Below are positions 24,951 through 33,525 of a stretch of 64,000 nucleotides of DNA, in pieces; the stretch's first letter is position 1, and every line of letters starts with the position of its first letter. The stretch is taken from the NCBI RefSeq assembly GCF_036327775.1, contig NZ_CP109598.1:4154001-4218000 (forward strand), written 5' to 3'. This DNA is from Streptomyces sp. NBC_01498. Lineage in GTDB: Bacteria; Actinomycetota; Actinomycetes; Streptomycetales; Streptomycetaceae. The notes under the pieces were generated by a model that was not told the origin of the DNA, ran no database searches, and saw nothing but the letters and a program-made list of their open reading frames with translations. The position numbers were made by a program, and so were the translations under genes.

Positions 24951-25766
24951 TCAACTCTCGTCCCGGCGGCGGCCGGTGTCGTCCGGCCCGGGTGGTGTCC
25001 GGGGCTGCTCCGTGGTGTCCCAGGACCGGGCGTCGGACTCCCAGACGCGCTGCTCGGTGCTGCCGGGCGCCGACTGGTCGTGGGGGGAGCCGTACGAACC
25101 GGGCGGTTCGTACCGGTCGTCACGGCCCTCGTACGGCTGATCCCGGTCGTCGTACCGGTCGTTCGCATCCTCGTACCGCTCGCTCGTGCCCCCGTACCGC
25201 TCGCCGCCCTGATAGCCCCGGTAGTCCTGGTCGTCGTACTGCTCCGGACCGGCGACCGGCTCGCTCGTGCCGTACGGCTCCGCACGGCCGTACCGCTCCT
25301 GCTCCCGTTCGCGGTTCCGCCCGCCCCCGACATACCGGTGGCCGCCTCTGCGGCGCGCCCGGCCGCTCATCACCCCCGCCGCGAGCAGCAGCAGCGCCCC
25401 GCCGCCGAAGGCGAGGGCCACCCCGAGGCCGACGCCGGTGCCGTCACCGTTCAGCGTCAGTCCGCCGGCGTGCTGCCCCTGCCGCACCGTCCACAGGACG
25501 GTGAATCCGAGCACGATCAGCCCGGCCAGCGCCACCAGCGGTCGCGAGCGCAGCACCAGGCCGAGCAGGGTGACCAGGGCGGCGAAGGCGAACGGCAGCA
25601 GAAGGGAGACCCACAGGCCGGAACTGGTGCCGGTGATGCCGTTGAACAGGTCCTCGACGCGGTAGTCCCGGCCGTGCCGGCCGTCGTACCACGCCTGGAA
25701 CGGGCTCGCCACCGCGGCGGCGGCCCCGATGACCGCGAGGACCGACCCGATGATGTTGCGGACCAT
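24951..25766 (-). CDS. Membrane protein with acidic Tyr/Arg-rich cytoplasmic tail
   Basis: This 271-residue protein has about four hydrophobic helices in residues 1-140 (IIGSVLAVIGAAAAVASPF, WVSLLLPFAFAALVTLLGLV, PLVALAGLIVLGFTVLW, VALAFGGGALLLLAAGVM). A highly charged, repetitive tail follows (RYDDRDQPYEGRDDRYEP-like). ATG 25766 has GGAGG upstream. It converges with afsK with only 22 nt between stops. Unknown function; its conserved position beside afsK may be meaningful. Confidence 0.75.
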   Translation of the reverse strand: MVRNIIGSVLAVIGAAAAVASPFQAWYDGRHGRDYRVEDLFNGITGTSSGLWVSLLLPFAFAALVTLLGLVLRSRPLVALAGLIVLGFTVLWTVRQGQHAGGLTLNGDGTGVGLGVALAFGGGALLLLAAGVMSGRARRRGGHRYVGGGRNREREQERYGRAEPYGTSEPVAGPEQYDDQDYRGYQGGERYGGTSERYEDANDRYDDRDQPYEGRDDRYEPPGSYGSPHDQSAPGSTEQRVWESDARSWDTTEQPRTPPGPDDTGRRRDES

Positions 25767-25936
25767 CGACGGCCTCCTTGGATCAGTGTGCGGAGCACCA
25801 CGTCCAAATCCCGACGCTACGCCCGGGAACCGGGGGCCGCCAGATTTGGTCCCGTGCACCGAGGGCCGCCCCGGCCGCTGCTAGAGTGGCATGAGCCCGA
25901 CAAAAGGGCGGAAAGACCGACCAACCGCATCACTTC

Positions 25937-25954
25937 ACGCGTCGCACGACGCGT
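25937..25954. promoter_or_regulatory. 18-bp interrupted palindrome before the secreted Ser-rich protein
   Basis: ACGCGTCG and CGACGCGT are separated by CA, forming a perfect 8-bp inverted repeat 20 nt before the start codon. It could be an operator or a 5' UTR hairpin close to the ribosome binding site. Confidence 0.5.
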
Positions 25955-25974
25955 CACATTCAACGGGGGTTGAA

Positions 25975-26475
25975 GTGAAAATTCGCCATGTCCGTGCCAT
26001 AGCCGTCTTCGGTATCGCCCTGGTCGCGCTGACCGGCGCCCGTGGCTCCGGCGGCGGCGGGTGCTCCAGTTCGAGCAGCTCCAGCAGTTCCAGCGGCAGC
26101 CACTTGGACAGCGACTCCGACGACGACTACGACGGCACGTCGGGCTCCGGCGGGGGCTTCTCGTCGGGCGGTGGCTCCAACGAGTACGACGCCGCGCGGG
26201 ATCTGACGATCGGCGCGTGCGAGTACGACGAGGCCGACGGGTTCACCGCCGAGGTCACCGCCTCGAACACCGGTGACGAGATCTACGACTACACCTTCAC
26301 CGTCGAGTTCAACGACGCCTTCGGGGCCACGCTCGCGAGCGAGTCCGGCGCCATCTCCCACGTCATGGCGGGCTCCACCAAGTCGCTCGACGTCCTCGTC
26401 CCGGACACCGGCGCCAAGGGCGGCGACGCCGGCGGCGAGTGCGAGGTCGTCGGCGCGACCCGCAGCACCGTCTGA
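25975..26475 (+). CDS. Secreted Ser/Gly-rich protein of unknown function
   Basis: This 166-residue protein starts at a GTG behind GGGGG. It has a basic N-terminus, a hydrophobic stretch (AIAVFGIALVALTGA) and a short mature serine run (ten Ser within about 11 residues). An acidic linker and a beta-rich domain with two cysteines follow (GACEYDE...GGECEVVG). A Cys at about residue 29 follows GGGG rather than a lipobox, so signal peptidase I export seems more likely than lipidation. The fold resembles small FxLYD-like extracellular domains (NTGDEIYDYTFTVEFND). It has no known role. Confidence 0.75.
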   Translation: MKIRHVRAIAVFGIALVALTGARGSGGGGCSSSSSSSSSSGSHLDSDSDDDYDGTSGSGGGFSSGGGSNEYDAARDLTIGACEYDEADGFTAEVTASNTGDEIYDYTFTVEFNDAFGATLASESGAISHVMAGSTKSLDVLVPDTGAKGGDAGGECEVVGATRSTV

Positions 26476-26534
26476 CGCAGACCGTACGGTCCGCCAACCG
26501 GCGCCCGTGCGGCGCCGTCGGCGGCGGCACACGA

Positions 26535-26586
26535 AGAGACGACGACCGCCGGGGCCCCCTGAACGGTCCCGGCCGTCGCCGTCTCT
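26535..26586. terminator. Bidirectional hairpin terminator
   Basis: An imperfect long stem closes with AGAGAC (26535-26540) against GTCTCT (26581-26586). The inner arms are CGCCGGGGCC and GGTCCCGGCCG. It lies 60 nt beyond the secreted-protein stop and is followed by a pyrimidine-rich tract (TTTCCCCC). Confidence 0.6.
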
Positions 26587-26793
26587 CGTGTTTCCCCCGT
26601 GTTCCCCCGCTTCCCCCGTGCTTCCCCCCGGTCTTCCCCCCGTCTCCCCTCTGTTCCCGAGCCCCCCGCGTCCCCCATGCTTCGCGGGACGGCCGCGGCG
26701 GCACCCTCCCCCGCCGCCGCGACCGCCTCCGGTCCGGCCGTTTCCCCCTGGTGCTCCGGCCGTTCCCCCGGTGGTCCCGACCGGCTCCCGCTG
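26587..26793. other. Polypyrimidine tract downstream of afsS
   Basis: On the plus strand this region is a run of TTCCCCCG-like units. On the transcribed strand of afsS it is a long purine-rich (GGGGGAA) tract. No coding frame was seen. It may contribute to afsS transcript termination or stability. Confidence 0.5.
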
Positions 26794-26967
26794 CTACTTC
26801 GGCGGCGCCGGAGTGTGGTGGTCACCCAGCGGCTTGACCGTCCCGTCCTTCGGCGGTGCCGGAGTGTGGTGGTCGCCCTGGGTGGTCGTGCCGTTCTTCG
26901 GCGGCGCGGGCGTGTGGTGGTCCCCCTGCGTGGTGATGTCGTCCGCGTTCTTCTCGGCGTTGCTCAT
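26794..26967 (-). CDS. afsS: AfsS, small sigma-like activator of antibiotic production
   Basis: This 57-residue protein is made of three repeats with the core GDHHTPAPPK (residues 15-24, 31-40, 48-57), spaced 16 and 17 residues apart. S. coelicolor AfsS is a 63-residue protein, also with tandem repeats, encoded just downstream of afsR and induced by phospho-AfsR. It stimulates antibiotic production pleiotropically by an unclear mechanism. Here the gene lies downstream of afsR on the same strand. ATG 26967 has AAGGGG seven nt upstream. Confidence 0.93.
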   Translation of the reverse strand: MSNAEKNADDITTQGDHHTPAPPKNGTTTQGDHHTPAPPKDGTVKPLGDHHTPAPPK

Positions 26968-27131
26968 CTTTCGCCCCTTGGGATTGCGCTGCTGGGATTG
27001 CGCTGTTCGTACGGAAAGCGGCCTTCCGCCCGGATACTCCCCCGAGGTCGCCGGGCAGAAGGCCGGTGAGACCCCCGTCTCCCTTCGGAAACGAGGGACC
27101 CGTTCGTCCCGTCTGCCCCCCGAGGCGACGG

Positions 27132-27176
27132 ATCGAATGTGCACTGGAGCATGCCGAATGAGCATAAACATTCGAT
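27132..27176. repeat. 9-bp inverted repeat spanning the afsS operator
   Basis: ATCGAATGT (27132-27140) is the perfect reverse complement of ACATTCGAT (27168-27176), with 27 nt between. The right arm is embedded in the direct repeats of the operator, and a further CGAATG lies between the arms (27155-27160). Confidence 0.7.
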
Positions 27177-27180
27177 GAAC
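27148..27180 (-). promoter_or_regulatory. Direct-repeat operator upstream of afsS (AfsR/PhoP-type)
   Basis: Read on the minus strand, GTTCATCGAAT (27180-27170) is followed immediately by GTTTATGCTCA (27169-27159) and a weaker third unit TTCGGCATGCT (27158-27148). The 11-nt spacing and the GTTCA-type heads match PHO-box direct repeat units. They also fit the overlapping AfsR site known upstream of S. coelicolor afsS. It lies about 190-210 nt before the afsS ATG. Confidence 0.75.
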
Positions 27181-27359
27181 GCCCAGGCCGGGCACCTCGT
27201 AAGGCATCGGACACCTCATCAGCCAGCCCCGCCCCGCGCGACAGCTCCGGGCCCCGAGAGCAAGCCGCCGCGCCGCACGGCAAACGACCGGAACCCCGGG
27301 GAAACGGCGAATCGGCGAATCGGGGACCACGACCGGAACCCCGAAGCCCGGGACGCCGC

Positions 27360-30323
27360 CTACGCCGCGCTGAGCGGCGGGGCCAGCAGCTCCCGTACCT
27401 CCTCGGCCTCCGCCGCGCCCGACGCCTCGTGCAGTGCCAGCGCCTCCCGCCAGCACACCCGCGCCCGGTCCGCCTGCCCCAGACTCTCCAGCGCCTTGCC
27501 CAGCGTGATCAGCAGATTGGCCCGGGTCCGGTCGCCGCCGATGCAGCCGAGCACCAGCGCCTGCTCGGCGTGCTGCGCCGCCCGTGCGGCCCGCCGCGCC
27601 GCCAGATGGGCCTGGGCGATCCGGAAGTGGGTGGTGCCCTCCCACAGCCGCTGCCGGTTCGTCTCGAACCCGTCCAGCGCCTCGGCCAGTTGCTCCAGCG
27701 CCTCCTGGTGCCGCCCCGCGTGGGTGAGCGCGATCCCCAGCGCGTAGCGGGCGTTGGAGAGCCGCAGGGTGTGGCCGATGGTGCCGTACACCTCGACGCC
27801 CTGCTCGGCCAGCGCGATGGCCCGCGTCGTACGGCCCAGGGAGAGCTGGATGCGCGAGAGGTTGCACAGGGCGCTCGCCTCGCCGGGGCGGTTGCCGTCG
27901 GCGCGCGAACCCTCCATCGCCCGGAGCAGATGCTCCTCGGCGTCCGTGAACCGGCCCTGGTTGAAGGCGATGATGCCCCGGTCGTTGTCCGACCAGTAGA
28001 CGGGCGCCGGGTCCCGTACGGATTCGGCCAGCGCCGCCGCCTGCCGGGCCTCCTCGTCCGCCTCCTCGTAACGGCCCGCCACCAGATGGACGTTGGTCAT
28101 CGACGTCCGCGCCCGGCCCTCCGTACGGGCGTCGCCCGCCGCGCGCGCCGCCGCCAGCGCCGAACGGGCCGCCGTCTCGTACGACTTGGAGTTGGCGCCC
28201 GACTCCGCCAGGTCCTGCGCGGCCCACAGCAGGTCGACGGCGCTCCGCAGCCTGGCCCCGCCCGCCGCCTGCCGGGCGCACGCCAGCAGGCAGTCGGCCT
28301 CCGCGTACAGCCAGTCCTGCGCCTGGTGCCGGTCGGTGAAGACCAGCCCCTCGTACTCCGCCGGCTCCAGATGGTCCCGGAGCCGGTCGCCCGGCCGCTC
28401 GATGGTGTAGACCCGCCCCGCCGTCACCAGATAGAAGTCCAGCAGCCGGGAGAGCGCCGACTCGATCCCGGTGGGCGGCTGTTCGTCGCGGTCGGCGCAG
28501 GCGCGCGCGTAGAGCCGGACCAGATCGTGGTAGCGGTAGCGGCCGGGCGCCGCCGACTCGACCAGCGAGGTGTCCACCAGGGACTCCAGCAGGTCCTCGG
28601 TCTCGTGCGCCGGCAGATCCAGTACGGCGGACGCCGCCGCCAGCGAGATGTCCGGGCCGTCGGCCAGCCCCAGCAGCCGGAACGCGCGGGCCTGCGCGGG
28701 CTCCAGCTGGCCGTACCCCAGCTCGAAGGTCGCCTTCACCGCCAGGTCGCCCGCCTGGAGTTCGTCCAGCCGACGGCGTTCGTCGGCGAGTTTCGCCGCC
28801 AGCACCGACACCGTCCAGGTGCGGCGCGCGGCCAGCCGGGAGGCGGCGATCCGGATCGCGAGCGGCAGGAACCCGCAGGCGGCGACGACGTCCAGCGCCG
28901 CCTCGCGCTCGGAGCCGACCCGCTCCCGGCCCACGATCCGGGTGAACAGCTGAAGCGCCTCCTCCGGCGACATCACGTCCAGGTCGACCAGATGGGCACC
29001 CGCCAGATCCACCATCCGGACCCGGCTCGTGACGAGCGTGGCGCAGCCCTCCGTACCCGGCAGCAGCGGACGCACCTGGGCGGCGTCGCGCGCGTTGTCG
29101 AGCAGGATCAGCACCCGCCGGCCGTCCAGCGCCGAGCGGTACAGCGCCGAGCGCTCGTCCAGCGAGTCCGGGATCGCCGAGTCGGGTGTGCCCAGCGCCC
29201 GCAGGAACGAGCCCAGTACGGCCTCCGGTTCGGCGAACCGCGCGTCCGCGCCCTGGAGGTCCACGTACAACTGGCCGTCGGGGAAGCGCGGCCGGGCCGC
29301 GTGCGCCACGTGCACCGCGAGTGTCGTCTTGCCCACGCCGCCGATACCGGCCAGCGCGGAGACCGCCATCACCGATCCCTCGGCGCTCGCCAGCCGGCTG
29401 CCCAGCTCCCGTACGAACGCCTCCCGTCCGGTGAAGTCCGGCACCGTGGCGGGGAGTTGGGCGGGCCGGGTGAAGGTCGCGACCGGCGCGGTCTCCTCCA
29501 CCGGACGGGCCAGTTCGTCGTCGGCCCGCAGGATGCGCTGCTGGAGCCTGGCCAGTTCGGGCCGGGGGTCCACGCCCAGTTCGTCGGCGAGAAGCCGGCG
29601 CGTGTCCGCGTACACGGCCAGCGCCTCGGCCTGCCGGCCGCTGCGGTAGAGGGCCAGCATCAGCAGTTCGCGCAGCCGTTCGCGCAGCGGGTGTACGGCG
29701 GTGAGCGCGGTGAGTTCGGAGACGGCCTCGGCGTGCCTGCCGAGCTCCAGGTCGATGTCCAGCCGCCCCTCGACGAGTTGGAGACGCCACTCCTCCAGCC
29801 GGGCGCGCTCGGTCTCCGCGTACGGACCGGGCACCGACGCCAGCGGCTCGCCGTCCCACAGCCCGAGCGCCTTGTTGAGCAGATCACGGGCCTGTCTGCG
29901 GTTGCCCGACGCCCGCTCCTTCTCGGCACCCGCCGCCAACTCCCGTGCCGCACCGAGATCCAGGGCGTCGGGCGCGGTGCGCAGCGCGTACCCGCCGGAC
30001 TCGCTGACCAGCACCCCGGGGGAGAGGACCTTGCGCAGCCGGGACGCGTACGTCCGTACGGCGGCCAGCGCCTGGGACGGCGCGGACTCGCCCCAGATGG
30101 CGTCGATCAGCTCCCCGGCGGTGGCGGTACGGCCGTCCCGCAGGAGCAGCGCGGCGAGCAGCGCCCGCTGCTGGGGCGAGCCGGAGGGCAGCAACTCGGC
30201 GCCCCGCCAGGCGCGTACGGGCCCGAGGACCGCGAACCGCAGCGCCTCGGCCGGGCCCGGCGCCGTGTCCGGTGTGGCCGGAGCACGTCGCTCCGGTACG
30301 CGCGGCCCGCTGTCACGGTCCAT
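27360..30323 (-). CDS. afsR: Global transcriptional activator AfsR
   Basis: This 987-residue protein is close to the 993 residues I recall for S. coelicolor AfsR. Its SARP part has an OmpR-type winged helix (about 28-105) and a BTAD (about 110-275, ending at VDPRPELARLQQRI). An NB-ARC ATPase follows with Walker A GIGGVGKTT (about 326-334) and Walker B LILLDNA (about 402-408). The C-terminus is TPR-rich (about 690-987). AfsK phosphorylates AfsR, which then binds the afsS promoter and recruits RNA polymerase. ATG 30323 has GGGGGAG upstream; longer in-frame extension is low complexity. The order afsR then afsS on one strand matches the known locus. Confidence 0.96.
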   Translation of the reverse strand: MDRDSGPRVPERRAPATPDTAPGPAEALRFAVLGPVRAWRGAELLPSGSPQQRALLAALLLRDGRTATAGELIDAIWGESAPSQALAAVRTYASRLRKVLSPGVLVSESGGYALRTAPDALDLGAARELAAGAEKERASGNRRQARDLLNKALGLWDGEPLASVPGPYAETERARLEEWRLQLVEGRLDIDLELGRHAEAVSELTALTAVHPLRERLRELLMLALYRSGRQAEALAVYADTRRLLADELGVDPRPELARLQQRILRADDELARPVEETAPVATFTRPAQLPATVPDFTGREAFVRELGSRLASAEGSVMAVSALAGIGGVGKTTLAVHVAHAARPRFPDGQLYVDLQGADARFAEPEAVLGSFLRALGTPDSAIPDSLDERSALYRSALDGRRVLILLDNARDAAQVRPLLPGTEGCATLVTSRVRMVDLAGAHLVDLDVMSPEEALQLFTRIVGRERVGSEREAALDVVAACGFLPLAIRIAASRLAARRTWTVSVLAAKLADERRRLDELQAGDLAVKATFELGYGQLEPAQARAFRLLGLADGPDISLAAASAVLDLPAHETEDLLESLVDTSLVESAAPGRYRYHDLVRLYARACADRDEQPPTGIESALSRLLDFYLVTAGRVYTIERPGDRLRDHLEPAEYEGLVFTDRHQAQDWLYAEADCLLACARQAAGGARLRSAVDLLWAAQDLAESGANSKSYETAARSALAAARAAGDARTEGRARTSMTNVHLVAGRYEEADEEARQAAALAESVRDPAPVYWSDNDRGIIAFNQGRFTDAEEHLLRAMEGSRADGNRPGEASALCNLSRIQLSLGRTTRAIALAEQGVEVYGTIGHTLRLSNARYALGIALTHAGRHQEALEQLAEALDGFETNRQRLWEGTTHFRIAQAHLAARRAARAAQHAEQALVLGCIGGDRTRANLLITLGKALESLGQADRARVCWREALALHEASGAAEAEEVRELLAPPLSAA

Positions 30324-30698
30324 AGCTCCCCCTGCCCCCGAACTGCCGGTATCGCCCCCGACAGTCTGCCTTGTCCGGAGTGGCGGCGTCAGCCTCGGGC
30401 GGGGGTCTGCACAAGCCCTCGACACGGTAAAGGAGGCGACGGCTCCAGGTAAATCGAGATCCGTCGGCGCGGTCCGGACGCCCACCGGGGCGGGGACACC
30501 GGGCATCGGCAGCGGCGGTCGCGCGGCCGGCGGACCCGGGGCGCCCGGTGAGTGGTTGCGCCGAGCGTCGGGGATCAGCGGCGGTCCCCGGCACACGGCG
30601 GCCCGGGGCGCCGGACCTGGTCGGACCAGGTAGTGGTTGTGCCCCGTGTCCGAGACCAGCGCCGCCCGCCCGGCGGACCCGGGGCGCCCGGTCGGCGC
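30324..30698. other. afsR upstream region with imperfect duplication
   Basis: No gene is seen in these 375 nt. The AT-richer segment around 30410-30460 (GACACGGTAAAGGAGG, CAGGTAAATCGAG) is the likely afsR promoter area. The 23-nt sequence starting CCGGCGGACCCGGGGCG occurs at 30527-30549 and 30670-30692, and AGTGGTTG recurs between them. This marks an imperfect tandem duplication of roughly 100 nt. Confidence 0.5.
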
Positions 30699-32261
30699 CT
30701 ACGCCCCGCGTCCCAGGAACACCGGATTCGTCAGCGCGACGAAGTTGCCGGGCAGGGGCGGGGCCGTCGCCGGGCGGCGTACCTCGGCGCGTACGTACGT
30801 CGCGTACCGCGCCGTCGTCCGCCACTCCACGGTCCCCGAGGCCGTGCCCGTGCCCGGGGCGGGCAGCGTGACCGTGTGCAGCGTCCCCTGGTCGGTGACC
30901 AGGCGCGCCGTGCTGCCCGCCGGGGCGCCGGTGACCTCAAGCCGTACCGTCACCGGGTCGTCGTCGGCCACCCGCAGCCGCTCACCGATGCCCGCGTGCA
31001 GACCGCGTCCGCCGGACGCGCCGAAGGTCACGGAGACCGCCGACGACTCGGCGACATAACTGCGGCCCGCGCGGATACCGGCCAGGACCGCCTCACGGGA
31101 CAGTTCGTCGGCGAGGACCACGGTCTGGGGCGTCCCGATCGGCTCGGGGTCCCGGTGCGCGTCGCTGCCGCCCATCGCCGGAAGCCACGGCCGTCCCGAA
31201 CGCGCCGACGAGACAAGGGAGTTGTCCCAGGACGCGAGAGCGACCTCGTCCTCCGGGGTGAAGGGCCCGTTCCACACCTCGACCGCGTCGGCGTCGCCGA
31301 AACCGAACTTCCAGTTGCAGCCGATGCAGGTGGCGTGCGGGTGCGCGGGCACCACCAGACCGCCCGCGCGCCTGATCTGGCGGGCGTAGTGCCCGAAGCG
31401 GTTGTCACGCGCCCGGTAGCGCCAGTCGACGAACGTGCCCGGGTCCATGCCGATGGCCACGACATGACCGTTGCGGGTGGTGATCTCCTCGCCCGTGAGG
31501 ATGAGCAGGTCGTCGCCCCACAGCCCGTCCCAAGCGCCGTGCGCGGACGAGGTGTTGTGCTCGCTGGTGTTGATGAAGTCCAGCCCGGCGGCCCGCGCCC
31601 CCGCCGCGATCTCGGCGGGGGTGCGGCGCCCGTCGGAGTGCACGGAGTGCAGATGGCAGTCGCCCCGGTACCAGGCGCGCCCGCGCCCCTTGGCCCGCTC
31701 GGGCGGATGGACCGGGCGCGGGGTGCGGCCGGGGGCACCGTACGTGAGGGTGATCGTGACCTCGTACGGAAGCCCGCCCGGCGCGACGGTGTACGGCGCG
31801 AGCACGATGTGCCACCGCCCGGCCCGGACCGGGCCCGGCAGATAGCCGGGGGTCGCCTCGTCGGCGCGGAGGAAGAACTCCGTACGCGCGCCGCCCGACC
31901 AGCCCCGGAAACCGTCTCCGCCCAGGTCGGTGCCGCGCTCGTCGAAGACACCGATGTCCAGGGCGTTGCCCTGGGTCCCGGCGGGGACGGCGGGCCGCTG
32001 GTAGCTGTACGCGACGTGGATCTCGCGCACCCCGCGCGGGACGTCGACGGGCAGATAGACGTAGTCGGGGGAACCGGGCGGCAGGGTGCCGCTGACGGTG
32101 CGGGTCCCGGTGCTCCCCGTACCCCCTCCGGGTGCCGCCTCGGCGAAGCTCACACTGCCCAACGTAAGGGCGGCGGCGGCTCCGGTCACCAGCAGACCGC
32201 GTCTGCCGATCGCGTGTTCCGTCCGGTGTTCCGTCGCGTGTTCCGTGTGGTCGTTGCACAT
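30699..32261 (-). CDS. Tat-exported CehA/McbA-family PHP metallohydrolase
   Basis: This 520-residue protein has a twin-arginine signal (GRRGLLVTGAAAALTLGS, then AEA cleavage). A jelly-roll-like pre-domain comes next, then a PHP domain of the CehA/McbA type. Metal ligands are visible in GDCHLHSVHSDGRRTP, SEHNTSSAHG, VVPAHPHATCIGCNW and GGSDAHR. Characterised relatives hydrolyse carbamate or phosphoester bonds, but the substrate here is unknown. The extreme N-terminus has three TEH repeats (TEHATEHRTEHA) encoded by a 12-nt tandem repeat. ATG 32261 has GGGGAG upstream. Confidence 0.88.
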   Translation of the reverse strand: MCNDHTEHATEHRTEHAIGRRGLLVTGAAAALTLGSVSFAEAAPGGGTGSTGTRTVSGTLPPGSPDYVYLPVDVPRGVREIHVAYSYQRPAVPAGTQGNALDIGVFDERGTDLGGDGFRGWSGGARTEFFLRADEATPGYLPGPVRAGRWHIVLAPYTVAPGGLPYEVTITLTYGAPGRTPRPVHPPERAKGRGRAWYRGDCHLHSVHSDGRRTPAEIAAGARAAGLDFINTSEHNTSSAHGAWDGLWGDDLLILTGEEITTRNGHVVAIGMDPGTFVDWRYRARDNRFGHYARQIRRAGGLVVPAHPHATCIGCNWKFGFGDADAVEVWNGPFTPEDEVALASWDNSLVSSARSGRPWLPAMGGSDAHRDPEPIGTPQTVVLADELSREAVLAGIRAGRSYVAESSAVSVTFGASGGRGLHAGIGERLRVADDDPVTVRLEVTGAPAGSTARLVTDQGTLHTVTLPAPGTGTASGTVEWRTTARYATYVRAEVRRPATAPPLPGNFVALTNPVFLGRGA

Positions 32262-32697
32262 GCCGGCGGCTCCCCGGGGGTCGAGAGGGACAGGAATCGG
32301 TGCACTGGAACCCTGGTATTGAGCCGTGAACGCCGGTGCAAGGGAAGGGGGGCGGAAGATGGTGCGCACATTGCCGGTGGTGGGCACGGCGTGTGGGACG
32401 CACGTCGGCGGCGGGGACGCACGTCGGCGGGTTAAACGCACGTCGGCCGCGGGGAGGCACGTCGGCGGGTTAAACGCACGTCGGCCGCGCGGGAACGCAC
32501 GTCGGCGGCGCGGCGCATCGGTGCATCAGTCGGGCCGGACCGGGCACGGATGGGGACGCGGCCCGGAGCCTCGCCGTTCTCCGCCCCCGCCCCTCCGCCC
32601 CTCCGCCACCTGACTCCACCGACCTTCCGCCCTTCCGACGCTCCCCGTCCCGCCCCTCCCCGACCCTCCTCCCTCCGACCGAAGAGAGAACGCCCGT
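32262..32697. other. Divergent control region with a 19-nt repeat array
   Basis: This 436-nt gap separates the divergent metallohydrolase and F420-type oxidoreductase genes. The repeat array at 32401-32510 dominates the centre. From 32580 to 32680 the plus strand is C-rich with scattered CCGCCCCTCCGCC phrases. GAGAG near 32680 is the likely ribosome binding site for the oxidoreductase. No gene was seen. Confidence 0.45.
32401..32510. repeat. Array of six CACGTCGGC units with a 19-nt period
   Basis: CACGTCGGC begins at 32401, 32420, 32439, 32458, 32477 and 32498, so spacings are 19, 19, 19, 19 and 21 nt. Units alternate between a version with GGGTTAAACG and one with CGCGGGGAGG, which makes a 38-nt higher-order repeat. 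A perfect 33-nt match joins 32419-32451 to 32457-32489. The TTAAA insert is unusual in this GC-rich context. Confidence 0.85.
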
Positions 32698-33525
32698 ATG
32701 CGGATCGCGACCACCATCTTCCTCACCGACGAGACGATCACTCCTGTACGGCTCGCACGTGAACTGGAGGAACGTGGCTTCGCCGGGCTCTATCTGCCCG
32801 AGCACACCCACATCCCGGTCGAGCGGACCACCCCGTACCCGGCGGGCGGTGACCTGCCGCGCGAGTACGGCCGCACCCTCGACCCCTTCGTCGCGCTCGC
32901 CCAGGCGGCGGCGGTCACCGAACGCCTCGGCCTCGGCACCGGCATCACCCTCGTCGCCCAGCACGACCCGATCGACCTGGCCAAGCAGATCGCCACGCTC
33001 GACCATCTGTCGGGCGGCCGGTTCACCCTCGGTCTCGGCTTCGGCTGGAACAAGGAGGAGGCGGCGGACCACGGTGTCGAATGGACGACGCGCCGCGAAC
33101 TCGGCTGGGACCGCCTGGCCCTGATGCGCGCGCTGTGGGCGCCCGAACCGACGCCGTACGAGGGCGAGTTCGCCGCCGTACGCCCCAGCGAGGCGCACCC
33201 CAAACCGGCGAACGGCACCCCGCGCACCCTCGTCGGCGGTGCGGCCGGACCCAAGCTCTTCGCCCGGATCGCCGAACAGGCGGACGGCTGGCTGCCGATC
33301 GGCGGCCGGGGCCTGGAGGAGTCGATCCCGGCCCTGCGCAAGTGCTGGGAGGAAGCGGGCCGTTCACCGGAAGCCCTCCAGGTCGTCCCGTACGCCGTGC
33401 TCCCCTCACCGGGCAAGCTGGCACGCTTCGAGGACCTGGGCCTGACGGAGGTGGTGCTGCAACTGCCGCCGGGCGACGAGGCCGAAGTCCTGCGGACGCT
33501 CGACGACTTCGCGCCGTACGTGTAG
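32698..33525 (+). CDS. LLM-class F420-dependent oxidoreductase
   Basis: The 275-residue product is a luciferase-like TIM barrel. Typical segments are MRIATTIFLTDETI, GLYLPEHTHIPVER, TERLGLGTGI, IATLDHLSGGRFTLGLGFGWNKEEA and a C-terminal LGLTEVVLQLPPG. These fit the F420-dependent LLM families of actinomycetes, which reduce or oxidise diverse substrates using F420H2. The gene lies 6 kb from fbiC, which makes the F420 precursor. ATG 32698 is preceded by a purine-rich GAAGAGAGAA. Confidence 0.88.
   Translation: MRIATTIFLTDETITPVRLARELEERGFAGLYLPEHTHIPVERTTPYPAGGDLPREYGRTLDPFVALAQAAAVTERLGLGTGITLVAQHDPIDLAKQIATLDHLSGGRFTLGLGFGWNKEEAADHGVEWTTRRELGWDRLALMRALWAPEPTPYEGEFAAVRPSEAHPKPANGTPRTLVGGAAGPKLFARIAEQADGWLPIGGRGLEESIPALRKCWEEAGRSPEALQVVPYAVLPSPGKLARFEDLGLTEVVLQLPPGDEAEVLRTLDDFAPYV

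Larger units (their letters stand above)
26968..27359. other. afsR-afsS intergenic control region
   Basis: This 392-nt region contains no gene. The part nearest afsR (27181-27359) is ordinary and GC-rich. The part from 27120 to 27180 is AT-rich and holds the direct repeats and inverted repeat listed separately. The stretch between 26968 and 27120 is the presumed afsS leader. Confidence 0.55.

Noticed and set aside
32401..32510. The 19-nt array considered as a plasmid or integrative-element origin
   Set aside because: There is no replication initiator, partition or integrase gene nearby, so an iteron origin is unsupported.
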